A DNA stretch of 64,000 bases, from positions 4,454,056 to 4,518,055 of the forward strand of contig JAEVLN010000006.1 in NCBI GenBank assembly GCA_018350325.1, read 5' to 3'. Within the stretch, counting starts at the first letter, position 1, and the number at the start of each line of letters is the position of its first letter. This stretch comes from Globodera rostochiensis (taxonomy: Eukaryota; Nematoda; Chromadorea; Rhabditida; Heteroderidae). The notes beneath the pieces are model-generated. The model saw nothing but the letters and a program-made list of their open reading frames with translations. It searched no databases and was not told the DNA's origin. A program made the translations under genes and the position numbers. Shown here piece by piece: positions 21,041-33,244 of this stretch.

Positions 21041-22824
21041 CTTCCACCTTCCGAATTTTTGACAATGCGGAATTCCGAGTTCCGACGTCCGAAATTTTAA
21101 GGAAAAAATCGGAACTTTTTTCGGAAGTGTTACCCAAAATTTTTGCAAAACAAAATGACAATTTGTATCAATTTTCTTAACAATTCAAAAAAATTTCTCC
21201 ATTCAAATAGTAAAATTAAAAGAGTTGTTTTTTTTGTTACATAACACTTATTACAACCGTTTCTGTCAGTATTTTGCTTTGAAATGACACAGAAAACTTT
21301 TGACGCGACTAGTTGGTGGAGGTATTTTGCCAAAAAGGAGCATCCTGATAAGTTCAGGGAGAAAATTGAGGCGAAGCAAAAGAAAGAAGAAGCAGAGAAA
21401 ACGCGAAAAAGAGCGAGGGAGCAACAGCCCAGTTTACTTCAACATGGGTTTTCATCATCATGTCCAACTGACCAGCCATCATCCAACAAACGGCGAGCAG
21501 ACTCGCCAACTCGAATTACGCGATTTTTAGTGAGTTTTCAAAGAATGTAAGATACAAGCAATATAAACATTTACAATTTCAGAAAATTGGGCCACTGGAA
21601 GCGAAAATGAACAAAATCTAGAGAGGAAAATTGGCGAATTTATTGCACTGGATTGTCAACCCTTTTCAGTAGTTGAGGACGAAGGTTTTTTACGACTTTT
21701 GAGTTTTATTGCTTCTGGTTTCAGGATAAAGTAAGCCAAAGTAAGTGCAAAGATAGCACCAAATTATAAATCTTCGATCCCGCAACCACTACGTAAGGAA
21801 CGTCATACCAGATTTGTACCAAAAATTGTTTTCCAAAGTGAAAGCCAACCTTGACAAATCAAAATACCTTTCTTTTACAATAGACGGGTGGACTTCCAGA
21901 AACGAAACTCATTCATTAGTTTCTTTGACCGTACATTTTATTGATGAGGAGTTCCAGCCCAAATATTACATTTTGGAGGCGAGACCAATTGATGGAAAAC
22001 ATACAGCTGAAAATTACGTTAAAATTTTGCGGGTAATCATTAGTTAATTACAAATTTTAAGATTCAACTGAATTATTCGGAATAGAACACAACAAAATCC
22101 ACTTGTTTATGCGCGACGCTCAAAGTACAATGCAGGCGACTACGAGGCTTTTGAACGTGGACAGTTTTGACTGACTAGCGCACAAAATTCAATTGGTAGT
22201 GGCAATTTGCAACGGTTTCAAGTTACGAATGGCCAAATCTGGTTGGGAGCAGTGGCGTTGCGTGAATTTGGACTTGCCCGGTTTAAGCCGGAACAAGTTA
22301 ATTCTCCTTTTTAATCTTGTTAAATTATGAAATTAGATGCCTCGGAATCGCAACAATGATCGATCCTCGATATAAAATGAAGTTTTTCGAAGCGTATTTG
22401 ACGGACAGCCATCGCAAAGTTCTTGAACAAGCCGCAGCAGAAATGTCACGCCAATCACGGAAAGTTCAGAAAATGCTGAACCGCAAGAGTCTCCCGTTCA
22501 TTTGGGGGGAATTTTTGCACTTATGGAAGCCCAACAAAATGATGGAACAATGAATCCACAATTTATTTTTAAATTAAGATGAAGACATGACGTTCATACA
22601 GCCCAATCTGGATTTGAACCGGACTACATCACCAAATTTGGACCCACTCACACAGTCAATTGTTCAAGTCGCCGAGTACCTTGCCGAGCAGCCTCAGTTA
22701 AAGGAGACAATGTTCGTGAACTTATTTTTTTGCAATCGAATTTGCCAATTGTTGATTTTGATTATTAAATGTTTGATCTATTAAGGGTTTTAATTCGTAA
22801 ATTGATTTATTCAACTCAGACAAC
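21041..22824 (+). mobile_element. Macro-unit 2: dead hAT transposon body
   Basis: Nearly identical to macro-unit 1, including the transposase frames (ATG 21284; DGW region from 21814; DPRY region from 22317) and the same premature stop (TGA 22172-22174). Its left edge is fused to the satellite: the last monomer breaks at GCTAAAATTAG and continues CTTCCACCTTCCG. Confidence 0.85.
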
Positions 22825-24322
22825 AACCAATTTGACCTTTGAACGGTGCTTAAAAAATGCATGATTTTGCATTTATTTCTTCAAAATAACATCCCGAGTT
22901 CAGAAAATGAAGAGATTTATGAATTTGCTAAAATTAGCCTCGAGTTATAAACCAATTTGACCTTTGAACGGTGCTTAAAAAATGCATAACTTTGCATTTA
23001 TTTCTTCAAAATCACATCCCGAATTTCAGAAAATGAAGAGATTTATGAATTTGCTAAAATTAGCCTCGAGTTATAAACCAATTTGACCTTTGAACGGTGC
23101 TTAAAAAATGCATGATTTTGCATTTATTTCTTCAAAATAACATCCCGAATTTCAGAAAATGAAGAGATTTATGAATTTGCTAAAATTAGCCTCGAGTTAT
23201 AAACCAATTTGACCTTTGAACGGTGCTTAAAAAATGCATGATTTTGCATTTATTTCTTCAAAATAAGATCCCGAATTTCAGAAAATGAAGAGATTTATGA
23301 ATTTGCTAAAATTAGCCTCGAGTTATAAACCAATTTGACCTTTGAACGGTGCTTAAAAAATGCATGATTTTGCATTTATTTCTTCAAAATAACATCCCGA
23401 ATTTCAGAAAATGAAGAGATTTATGAATTTGCTAAAATTAGCCTCGAGTTATAAACCAATTTGACCTTTGAACGGTGCTTAAAAAATGCATGATTTTGCA
23501 TTTATTTCTTCAAAATAACATCCCGAGTTCAGAAAATGAAGAGATTTATGAATTTGCTAAAATTAGCCTCGAGTTATAAACCAATTTGACCTTTGAACGG
23601 TGCTTAAAAAATGCATAACTTTGCATTTATTTCTTCAAAATCACATCCCGAATTTCAGAAAATGAAGAGATTTATGAATTTGCTAAAATTAGCCTCGAGT
23701 TATAAACCAATTTGACCTTTGAACGGTGCTTAAAAAATGCATGATTTTGCATTTATTTCTTCAAAATAACATCCCGAATTTCAGAAAATGAAGAGATTTA
23801 TGAATTTGCTAAAATTAGCCTCGAGTTATAAACCAATTTGACCTTTGAACGGTGCTTAAAAAATGCATGATTTTGCATTTATTTCTTCAAAATAAGATCC
23901 CGAATTTCAGAAAATGAAGAGATTTATGAATTTGCTAAAATTAGCCTCGAGTTATAAACCAATTTGACCTTTGAACGGTGCTTAAAAAATGCATGATTTT
24001 GCATTTATTTCTTCAAAATAACATCCCGAATTTCAGAAAATGAAGAGATTTATGAATTTGCTAAAATTAGCCTCGAGTTATAAACCAATTTGACCTTTGA
24101 ACGGTGCTTAAAAAATGCATGATTTTGCATTTATTTCTTCAAAATAACATCCCGAATTTCAGAAAATGAAGAGATTTATGAATTTGCTAAAATTAGCCTC
24201 GAGTTATAAATCAATTTGACCTTTGAACGGTGCTTAAAAAATGCATAACTTTGCATTTATTTCTTCAAAATCACATCCCGAATTTCAGAAAATGAAGAGA
24301 TTTATGAATTTGCTAAAATTAG
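22825..24322 (+). repeat. 126-bp satellite array 2, about 12 copies
   Basis: Same monomer as array 1. The first copies repeat the variant order of array 1, and the 125-bp first-copy variant (CCGAGTTCAG) recurs as the sixth copy, followed by a second run of the same order. This indicates a block duplication inside the array. The last copy again has ATAAATCAATTTG. Confidence 0.97.
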
Positions 24323-26101
24323 CTTCCACCTTCCGAATTTTTGACAATGCGGAATTCCGAGTTCCGACGTCCGAAATTTTAAGGAAAAAATCGGAACTTT
24401 TTTCGGAAGTGTTACCCAAAATTTTTGCAAAACAAAATGACAATTTGTATCAATTTTCTTAACAATTCAAAAAAATTTCTCCATTCAAATAGTAAAATTA
24501 AAAGAGTTGTTTTTTTTGTTACATAACACTTATTACAACCGTTTCTGTCAGTATTTTGCTTTGAAATGACACAGAAAACTTTTGACGCGACTAGTTGGTG
24601 GAGGTATTTTGCCAAAAAGGAGCATCCTGATAAGTTCAGGGAGAAAATTGAGGCGAAGCAAAAGAAAGAAGAAGCAGAGAAAACGCGAAAAAGAGCGAGG
24701 GAGCAACAGCCCAGTTTACTTCAACATGGGTTTTCATCATCATGTCCAACTGACCAGCCATCATCCAACAAACGGCGAGCAGACTCGCCAACTCGAATTA
24801 CGCGATTTTTAGTGAGTTTTCAAAGAATGTAAGATACAAGCAATATAAACATTTACAATTTCAGAAAATTGGGCCACTGGAAGCGAAAATGAACAAAATC
24901 TAGAGAGGAAAATTGGCGAATTTATTGCACTGGATTGTCAACCCTTTTCAGTAGTTGAGGACGAAGGTTTTTTACGACTTTTGAGTTTTATTGCTTCTGG
25001 TTTCAGGATAAAGTAAGCCAAAGTAAGTGCAAAGATAGCACCAAATTATAAATCTTCGATCCCGCAACCACTACGTAAGGAACGTCATACCAGATTTGTA
25101 CCAAAAATTGTTTTCCAAAGTGAAAGCCAACCTTGACAAATCAAAATACCTTTCTTTTACAATAGACGGGTGGACTTCCAGAAACGAAACTCATTCATTA
25201 GTTTCTTTGACCGTACATTTTATTGATGAGGAGTTCCAGCCCAAATATTACATTTTGGAGGCGAGACCAATTGATGGAAAACATACAGCTGAAAATTACG
25301 TTAAAATTTTGCGGGTAATCATTAGTTAATTACAAATTTTAAGATTCAACTGAATTATTCGGAATAGAACACAACAAAATCCACTTGTTTATGCGCGACG
25401 CTCAAAGTACAATGCAGGCGACTACGAGGCTTTTGAACGTGGACAGTTTTGACTGACTAGCGCACAAAATTCAATTGGTAGTGGCAATTTGCAACGGTTT
25501 CAAGTTACGAATGGCCAAATCTGGTTGGGAGCAGTGGCGTTGCGTGAATTTGGACTTGCCCGGTTTAAGCCGGAACAAGTTAATTCTCCTTTTTAATCTT
25601 GTTAAATTATGAAATTAGATGCCTCGGAATCGCAACAATGATCGATCCTCGATATAAAATGAAGTTTTTCGAAGCGTATTTGACGGACAGCCATCGCAAA
25701 GTTCTTGAACAAGCCGCAGCAGAAATGTCACGCCAATCACGGAAAGTTCAGAAAATGCTGAACCGCAAGAGTCTCCTCCCGTTCATTTGGGGGGAATTTT
25801 TGCACTTATGGAAGCCACAAAATGATGGAACAATGAATCCACAATTTATTTTAAATTAAGATGAAGACATGACGCATACAGCCCCTGGATTTGAACCGGA
25901 CTACATCACCAAATTTGGACCCACTCACACAGTCAATTGTTCAAGTCGCCGAGTACCTTGCCGAGCAGCCTCAGTTAAAGGAGACAATGTTCGTGAACTT
26001 ATTTTTTTGCAATCGAATTTGCCAATTGTTGATTTTGATTATTAAATGTTTGATCTATTAAGGGTTTTAATTCGTAAATTGATTTATTCAACTCAGACAA
26101 C
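24323..26101 (+). mobile_element. Macro-unit 3: dead hAT transposon body
   Basis: Same as units 1 and 2, with the shared stop at 25454-25456 and the same CTTCCACCTTCCG junction. Small private changes include a CTC duplication near 25774 and short deletions near 25817 and 25875. Confidence 0.85.
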
Positions 26102-28720
26102 AACCAATTTGACCTTTGAACGGTGCTTAAAAAATGCATGATTTTGCATTTATTTCTTCAAAATAACATCCCGAGTTCAGAAAATGAAGAGATTTATGAA
26201 TTTGCTAAAATTAGCCTCGAGTTATAAACCAATTTGACCTTTGAACGGTGCTTAAAAAATGCATAACTTTGCATTTATTTCTTCAAAATCACATCCCGAA
26301 TTTCAGAAAATGAAGAGATTTATGAATTTGCTAAAATTAGCCTCGAGTTATAAACCAATTTGACCTTTGAACGGTGCTTAAAAAATGCATGATTTTGCAT
26401 TTATTTCTTCAAAATAACATCCCGAATTTCAGAAAATGAAGAGATTTATGAATTTGCTAAAATTAGCCTCGAGTTATAAACCAATTTGACCTTTGAACGG
26501 TGCTTAAAAAATGCATGATTTTGCATTTATTTCTTCAAAATAACATCCCGAATTTCAGAAAATGAAGAGATTTATGAATTTGCTAAAATTAGCCTCGAGT
26601 TATAAACCAATTTGACCTTTGAACGGTGCTTAAAAAATGCATGATTTTGCATTTATTTCTTCAAAATAACATCCCGAATTTCAGAAAATGAAGAGATTTA
26701 TGAATTTGCTAAAATTAGCCTCGAGTTATAAACCAATTTGACCTTTGAACGGTGCTTAAAAAATGCATGATTTTGCATTTATTTCTTCAAAATAACATCC
26801 CGAATTTCAGAAAATGAAGAGATTTATGAATTTGCTAAAATTAGCCTCGAGTTATAAACCAATTTGACCTTTGAACGGTGCTTAAAAAATGCATAACTTT
26901 GCATTTATTTCTTCAAAATCACATCCCGAATTTCAGAAAATGAAGAGATTTATGAATTTGCTAAAATTAGCCTCGAGTTATAAACCAATTTGACCTTTGA
27001 ACGGTGCTTAAAAAATGCATGATTTTGCATTTATTTCTTCAAAATAACATCCCGAATTTCAGAAAATGAAGAGATTTATGAATTTGCTAAAATTAGCCTC
27101 GAGTTATAAACCAATTTGACCTTTGAACGGTGCTTAAAAAATGCATAACTTTGCATTTATTTCTTCAAAATCACATCCCGAATTTCAGAAAATGAAGAGA
27201 TTTATGAATTTGCTAAAATTAGCCTCGAGTTATAAACCAATTTGACCTTTGAACGGTGCTTAAAAAATGCATGATTTTGCATTTATTTCTTCAAAATAAC
27301 ATCCCGAATTTCAGAAAATGAAGAGATTTATGAATTTGCTAAAATTAGCCTCGAGTTATAAACCAATTTGACCTTTGAACGGTGCTTAAAAAATGCATGA
27401 TTTTGCATTTATTTCTTCAAAATAACATCCCGAATTTCAGAAAATGAAGAGATTTATGAATTTGCTAAAATTAGCCTCGAGTTATAAACCAATTTGACCT
27501 TTGAACGGTGCTTAAAAAATGCATGATTTTGCATTTATTTCTTCAAAATAACATCCCGAATTTCAGAAAATGAAGAGATTTATGAATTTGCTAAAATTAG
27601 CCTCGAGTTATAAACCAATTTGACCTTTGAACGGTGCTTAAAAAATGCATGATTTTGCATTTATTTCTTCAAAATAACATCCCGAATTTCAGAAAATGAA
27701 GAGATTTATGAATTTGCTAAAATTAGCCTCGAGTTATAAACCAATTTGACCTTTGAACGGTGCTTAAAAAATGCATAACTTTGCATTTATTTCTTCAAAA
27801 TAACATCCCGAATTTCAGAAAATGAAGAGATTTATGAATTTGCTAAAATTAGCCTCGAGTTATAAACCAATTTGACCTTTGAACGGTGCTTAAAAAATGC
27901 ATGATTTTGCATTTATTTCTTCAAAATAACATCCCGAATTTCAGAAAATGAAGAGATTTATGAATTTGCTAAAATTAGCCTCGAGTTATAAACCAATTTG
28001 ACCTTTGAACGGTGCTTAAAAAATGCATAACTTTGCATTTATTTCTTCAAAATAACATCCCGAATTTCAGAAAATGAAGAGATTTATGAATTTGCTAAAA
28101 TTAGCCTCGAGTTATAAACCAATTTGACCTTTGAACGGTGCTTAAAAAATGCATGATTTTGCATTTATTTCTTCAAAATAACATCCCGAATTTCAGAAAA
28201 TGAAGAGATTTATGAATTTGCTAAAATTAGCCTCGAGTTATAAACCAATTTGACCTTTGAACGGTGCTTAAAAAATGCATAACTTTGCATTTATTTCTTC
28301 AAAATAACATCCCGAATTTCAGAAAATGAAGAGATTTATGAATTTGCTAAAATTAGCCTCGAGTTATAAACCAATTTGACCTTTGAACGGTGCTTAAAAA
28401 ATGCATGATTTTGCATTTATTTCTTCAAAATAACATCCCGAATTTCAGAAAATGAAGAGATTTATGAATTTGCTAAAATTAGCCTCGAGTTATAAACCAA
28501 TTTGACCTTTGAACGGTGCTTAAAAAATGCATAACTTTGCATTTATTTCTTCAAAATAACATCCCGAATTTCAGAAAATGAAGAGATTTATGAATTTGCT
28601 AAAATTAGCCTCGAGTTATAAACCAATTTGACCTTTGAACGGTGCTTAAAAAATGCATAACTTTGCATTTATTTCTTCAAAATAACATCCCGAATTTCAG
28701 AAAATGAAGAGATTTATGAA
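26102..28720 (+). repeat. 126-bp satellite array 3, about 21 copies
   Basis: Same monomer. A new variant combination (GCATAACTTTG with AATAACATCC) appears from about 27770 on and alternates with type A. The last monomer is cut at position 100, where unrelated sequence resembling 8630 begins. Confidence 0.97.
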
Positions 28721-28832
28721 ACATTTCAAAACTTCTTTCCTCTTCACCCAAACGCCCGAAGCGAGTCTTTTCAGGACTTCCGCAGGTCCAAACCCGCAAA
28801 ATTTCTTGAGTCGAGACTCTCGGGCATCCCTA
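28721..28832. repeat. MITE fragment with GAGTCGAGACTCTCG words
   Basis: Starts ACATTTCAAAACTT and ends CTCGGGCATCCCTA, matching 8630-8735 in layout. It looks like the right end of a hAT-type MITE of the CTCGAG family. Confidence 0.5.
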
Positions 28833-28951
28833 AATTTTGACAAAAAATCGATTTCATATCTCAGCTGAATTGGGTATGCATTTTTAAAATCGCTTAGCAA
28901 AAAAAAAGAAGAAAATTGTCAAAATTCCGACTCGGTGCTAGGTCGTTTCCT

Positions 28952-29290
28952 AAAAAGGCAAATGGGGCGCTTTTCAAAAGTTTTTTGTTATATAACTTCT
29001 TTCAAAGTTAAACAAATCAAGCAATTTTAGTATTATTCGAAAGCTTAGGAGGAGGAGAAGCTATTAGCAAGCAAAAGCTAAGCGATTGGCCAAATATTAA
29101 AGGCCATTTGTGGCCAAAAAAGCTTTTCTGACAATAACTTTTTTGAGAATTGTCCAATCGCTTAGCTTTTGTCTTTGTAAGCTTCTACCCATTGCATGCT
29201 TTCGTATGGTATCCAAAATTGCTTGATTTTGTTAGCTTAAAAGAAGTTATAACAAAAAAACTTTTAAAAAGCGCCCCATTTGCCTTTTTT
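28952..29290. mobile_element. Foldback element, about 340 bp
   Basis: The left arm contains AAAAAGGCAAATGGGGCGC, TATAACTTCTTTCAAAGTTA and CTAAGCGATTGG; the right arm contains their imperfect reverse complements and ends GCCTTTTTTT. The design and the arm words (TTCAAAGTTAAACAAATCAA) resemble the larger foldback at 10194-10732. Confidence 0.7.
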
Positions 29291-29480
29291 TCGAGTCGTC
29301 GGATAATCAATTTTTTTATCGAGCCCAAATTTGCAAAATGTCAACTAAAAACAGTCAGACAAATTGGAAAACAAAACGACGAATTGTATAACTACCAAAA
29401 TGCATCGACCGTATTTTGAAAAGAAAAAATAAATTCAAAAAAAATCGTTGTTTCTCTCTCTCTCCCCGGGGGCTTCCTTA

Positions 29481-30390
29481 TCAGAATTTGAATTCAAAGT
29501 CTGGCCCAAAGTTCGCTTCAATTTTGCCAAAGCAATACAACGAAACGCATGGGAACAATTCGGCGGCAGAAACGACAAACAAGCCGATAGTTCCTGCAAA
29601 AAAAACAAAAAATAAATTAGTTTAGAAAAAATAATTTATTAATTTAGTGTATTTTAAAAAAAATCTTTTTCTTTCTCACCCAAACGGCGTCCATTTTTTG
29701 TGTAAATGATTTGGCGTGTTGCCAAATCGACGCCGCAGCCGATTGCGTATGCATAAGTGCCGTCGCTCCATCCAACCGCTTCGTCCAATGGCATTTGTTT
29801 TGGCGCCAGTCCAATGCAAACATCGCTAAATATAGTTTAATGTTTTTCAAATTACAATAATTGTTTTAGGGCAGGGGTGCCAACTGTCCTTTTTTTAAAG
29901 ATTTGTCCTTTTTTGGAGTATCCCAATCTTTAAAATTTGAAATGTCTTTTTTTAAAGATTTGTCCTTTTTTGGAGTATCCCAATCTTAATTTGAAATTGT
30001 CTTTTTTTTAAAGATTTGTCCTTTTTTGGACTATCCAATGTTTAAAATTTGAAATGTCCTTTTTTTAAAGGTTTGTCCTTTATTTAGGCTACATTGCAAA
30101 AAAAACAGGAAAAACTGCTAAATCAAGAGGTCACCCTGGACGTGAGCAAATTGAAACTGGCGTTTGTGGTTGACGAATTGGTCGTTTGTTGGCGTTCCAA
30201 TTGAGCAATCCGGGCCCGCAAAAGTTGCATTTCTTCGGATGGGGCCAAACTGGCCAAATTTAGAGGCCAACATTCTGAAACAATGGACATTATTAATAAT
30301 ATTTTAATTAAATATTATTATTAAATCCATTTTCATACCCGGCTCAGCTGTTATGTCGGTCACATTTGTTGATTCGGTCAAAATTGACAT
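29481..30390 (-). pseudogene. SPRY-domain gene 5 (minus), missing the domain core
   Basis: Minus-strand exons: 30390-30339 starts ATG and encodes a STESTNVTDITAEPE-like N-terminus. 30274-30139 encodes CWPLNLASLAPSEEMQLLRA, a coiled-coil-like lead (ARIAQLERQQ). 29825-29680 encodes [16 protein letters not shown], then jumps straight to [18 protein letters not shown]. 29593-29481 encodes the C-terminus ending GPDFEFKF and a TGA stop. The lead lacks a signal peptide, so this resembles the cytosolic RanBPM-like branch rather than secreted SPRYSECs. The exons for the first half of the SPRY domain and the central part of the third exon are deleted, and a MITE (29872-30138) sits directly against exon 2. 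Splice sites of the remaining exons look good. Confidence 0.75.
29872..30138. mobile_element. hAT-like MITE with internal TTTGTCC tandem repeat
   Basis: Termini CAGGGGTGCC and GGTCACCCTG resemble hAT ends. The inside has about four degenerate repeats of roughly 57 bp with TTAAAGATTTGTCC and GAGTATCCCAATC. No target duplication was found (TTTTAGGG versus GACGTGAG), so the boundaries are tentative. Confidence 0.55.
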
Positions 30391-33244
30391 GGTAATTTAC
30401 TAAAAAATTCTAAATTTTTATATTGGGCTTTTCTGGGACGTACTTATGTAAGAATTTCGGGTTAACCCAGAGGTGGTATATGTACTTATTTGTCAGAAAT
30501 GTACTGATTTTCAGGATAATTCAAATTTTTGGACCAATTTTCTAACCAAATTGAGTAGAAAATCAAAAAATTTTCCCGGCGGCGCCTATCAGCACCGCCG
30601 GCCCGTCCCATTCCAATACCGTATTTTTTTTAATTTTGGTTGCGCAAATTTTACGCACATTTCATGCAAAAAAAAAAAGATTTACTATATTTTTGACCCC
30701 AAAATCTGATTATTTTGATTCCAATGTATTATTGATTTTGAAAATTTTCGATACGACCCCTGGGTTAACCGATGAATCGATATAAAACTGTAGGGTGGAG
30801 GGGGGGGGGGGGAATTTGCCAAATGTGTGGAGAAAACAGCAAATGTGAGTTGACAGGTCAATGGGGGGAGATTGAATGGACCGGTAAACAAATAATTGTT
30901 TGTGGCACCGCCGACGACGCCCTCTCAACCCGCCATAAGTGAATTTTAAAATTCTCAAAAAACTTGCATTTTTGAAAAAATTTTCAACAAAAATGTTAAA
31001 AAATTTAACAATTTTTTATCGTTGAGTTTTTTTTGGAAAGTGCAATGATGATCTTTTTTTTTGATGCGGAATTTTTGTGGGCTTTCGAGAACCTTGGGGA
31101 TTTTTTGTGGGTTTTCGGGAAAAATAATAATAAAAAGCATTCTTTTTCTTAACAAATATTGTTAAAAGGCCGAAACGACCTTTTGCAAGGGTTGGCATTC
31201 TGAAAGAGGCGACGAGAGTAATTTGGACAACAACGCACCCCATCTAAAAATTATTTTAGTTACTTTTTTGAATATTTTATTTTTTGAAGAAATAGTGTGC
31301 TAAAAAGAGAGATTCAGACGACGAGAATAATTTAGACATCAACGCACCCCATCTAAAACTTGTTTTACTTTATCATCAGAATTGTAGTACGCGTTTGCCG
31401 AACTGGCGTGGCAAAATAAAAGCACAAATTTTTGGAACTAGCAAAAAGATAGAGTTAGCTAAAGAGAGAGAGAGAGAGAGAATAGGCGACGAGAGTAATT
31501 TGGAAGTCAACGCACCCTATCTAAAAATTGTTTTAATTTTTGCTTAAGAATTCAGAAATTGCATCGTGCATTGAGCATCCCCGGCTGCCATATATATAAC
31601 AAATTTTTGGATTGTCCGACCGAAAGGTTGGACTTAAACACCGCTTTTTAATTGAAAGAATATTTAATGATTTTCAATTTCGTAACATTCGTATCCTTCG
31701 AAAGGGTAGGGCAAGATCCTTTTTATAATTTCGTAACCGGTTACAAAAATTTGCTAAATCAGTGACAATTCACACTTTATGCGCAAACGCATTTTTTTAA
31801 TCAAATTTATTACTATGTTAATGTAATTTTAAGCAAATTTTACTCCTGGATCTAAATTTTTGAACGAGATTGATCATTGATGGTGGTTTAGTGGTAGTGG
31901 TTCTTCTTTGTTATGAGGCAACAAAAAAAAAAATGTTTTTTAAATTAATAAAAAGCTGTTTATAGGGGTTTTTGGGGTCGTAGAATCCGAATCTGACCTT
32001 CTTTTCGACCAATTCCGAACCCGAACCCGAGTTCGAACAAATTTATAAAATTTTTTTTTCGCATTTTTAAATTAAATCTGCGTTTAATTTTGACGCCATT
32101 CGATCCGTTCGTTCTCAGCAGGACTTGAGGCAATGCACGAATATTTGCTTGTTGTTGACTCCAGATTGATAACAAAGTTAAATGACCTTTACCTCTCGAT
32201 CTCGCTGACCTTTGCAATAGATGATAAGGCAATAAAATGCCACCAAACTGTTGAGAGATTGATGATTGGTTGGAGTTCAGATCTCCGATGTGCAAAACGA
32301 TTTCCCCGATTTTCTGTGAACATCTATGCTAAGGGAACAATTTTTAAAACTTTTTAAAATTTGTCCCAATTAAAAAGCTTTTTGATGAGCAATTTGACAG
32401 AAATTATTTTGTTGAGCGGGAAGTGTGAGGTATCGGCGGTGCCGATAGGCGCAAGCGAGAAACTTTTTTTGAAAAACTGAGCCAAAAACGACACTTCGTC
32501 GACTAAGCCAAAAACGACACTTCGTCGACTAAGCCAAAAACGACACTTCGTCGATGCGACATTTCGTCGAGTGGAATTTCGCCAAGTTTTTAAATGCGTG
32601 TTTTCTAATGCGTAGATCACGATACTTAAAAAAAAATCGTTTTTTACTATATTTTTAAAAAACGTTTTGTAAAATGTCCTTATTTCGGACCCCAAAATCT
32701 TATTTTTTGCCCTTGATGTCCTTATTTTTGAAATGCGCACCCTGGTTTATAGGGGTATTCAGAGGCGTAAAATCCGATTCAAACATCCATTTCGAACAAG
32801 TTCGAACCCCGGACCCAAATTCGAACAATTTTTCGAAAATTAATTTTAGCCTCAAAACATTTTTGATGACAATTCAGATCAATTATTTTTTGTTCATCTT
32901 CACCCCCGATCCCCGACCCGAGCCCGACCCCGACATTGTCAACCCAACGGTAAACCGGTAAATTTAGCAATTTTTACCGGTTGGGACTGAAAAGTGACCG
33001 GGTTTGAGTCTCCACTGGAAGGACACTTCAGTCCCGGTTTCATAGTTTCTTTCGCGCAAAATTTAAAGTTCAGATTCATCTCATTTTTTAGTCAACATTT
33101 TGGCACTTTTTGGACTTTTTTGTCAATATTTTAGGGGGGTTTAATTTATGCAGGTCAAAATTCCGATCCCTCTAATGATTAGATAATTACACATGCCGCG
33201 TAAAAATGTGTTTAAATCGATTTTTAAGCCTCAGAAACTGTTAA
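30391..33244. other. Repeat-rich spacer without a recognised gene
   Basis: Contains a GC-rich hairpin copy near 30574, a poly-G tract near 30798, three copies of the GACGAGAGTAATTTGGAC repeat (about 31204, 31310, 31484) with a GA microsatellite near 31466, pieces of the GGCGTAGAATCCGAA family (about 31970, 32751), another hairpin copy near 32432 and the tandem repeat at 32481-32558. Confidence 0.5.
32481..32558. repeat. 26-bp tandem repeat, 3 copies
   Basis: The unit GCCAAAAACGACACTTCGTC plus GACTAA starts at 32481, 32507 and 32533. It lies next to a copy of the dispersed GC-rich hairpin. Confidence 0.85.

Noticed and set aside
18787..28720. CRISPR array
   Set aside because: The repeats are contiguous 126-bp monomers without spacers, in a eukaryotic genome with introns and transposons; this is satellite DNA.
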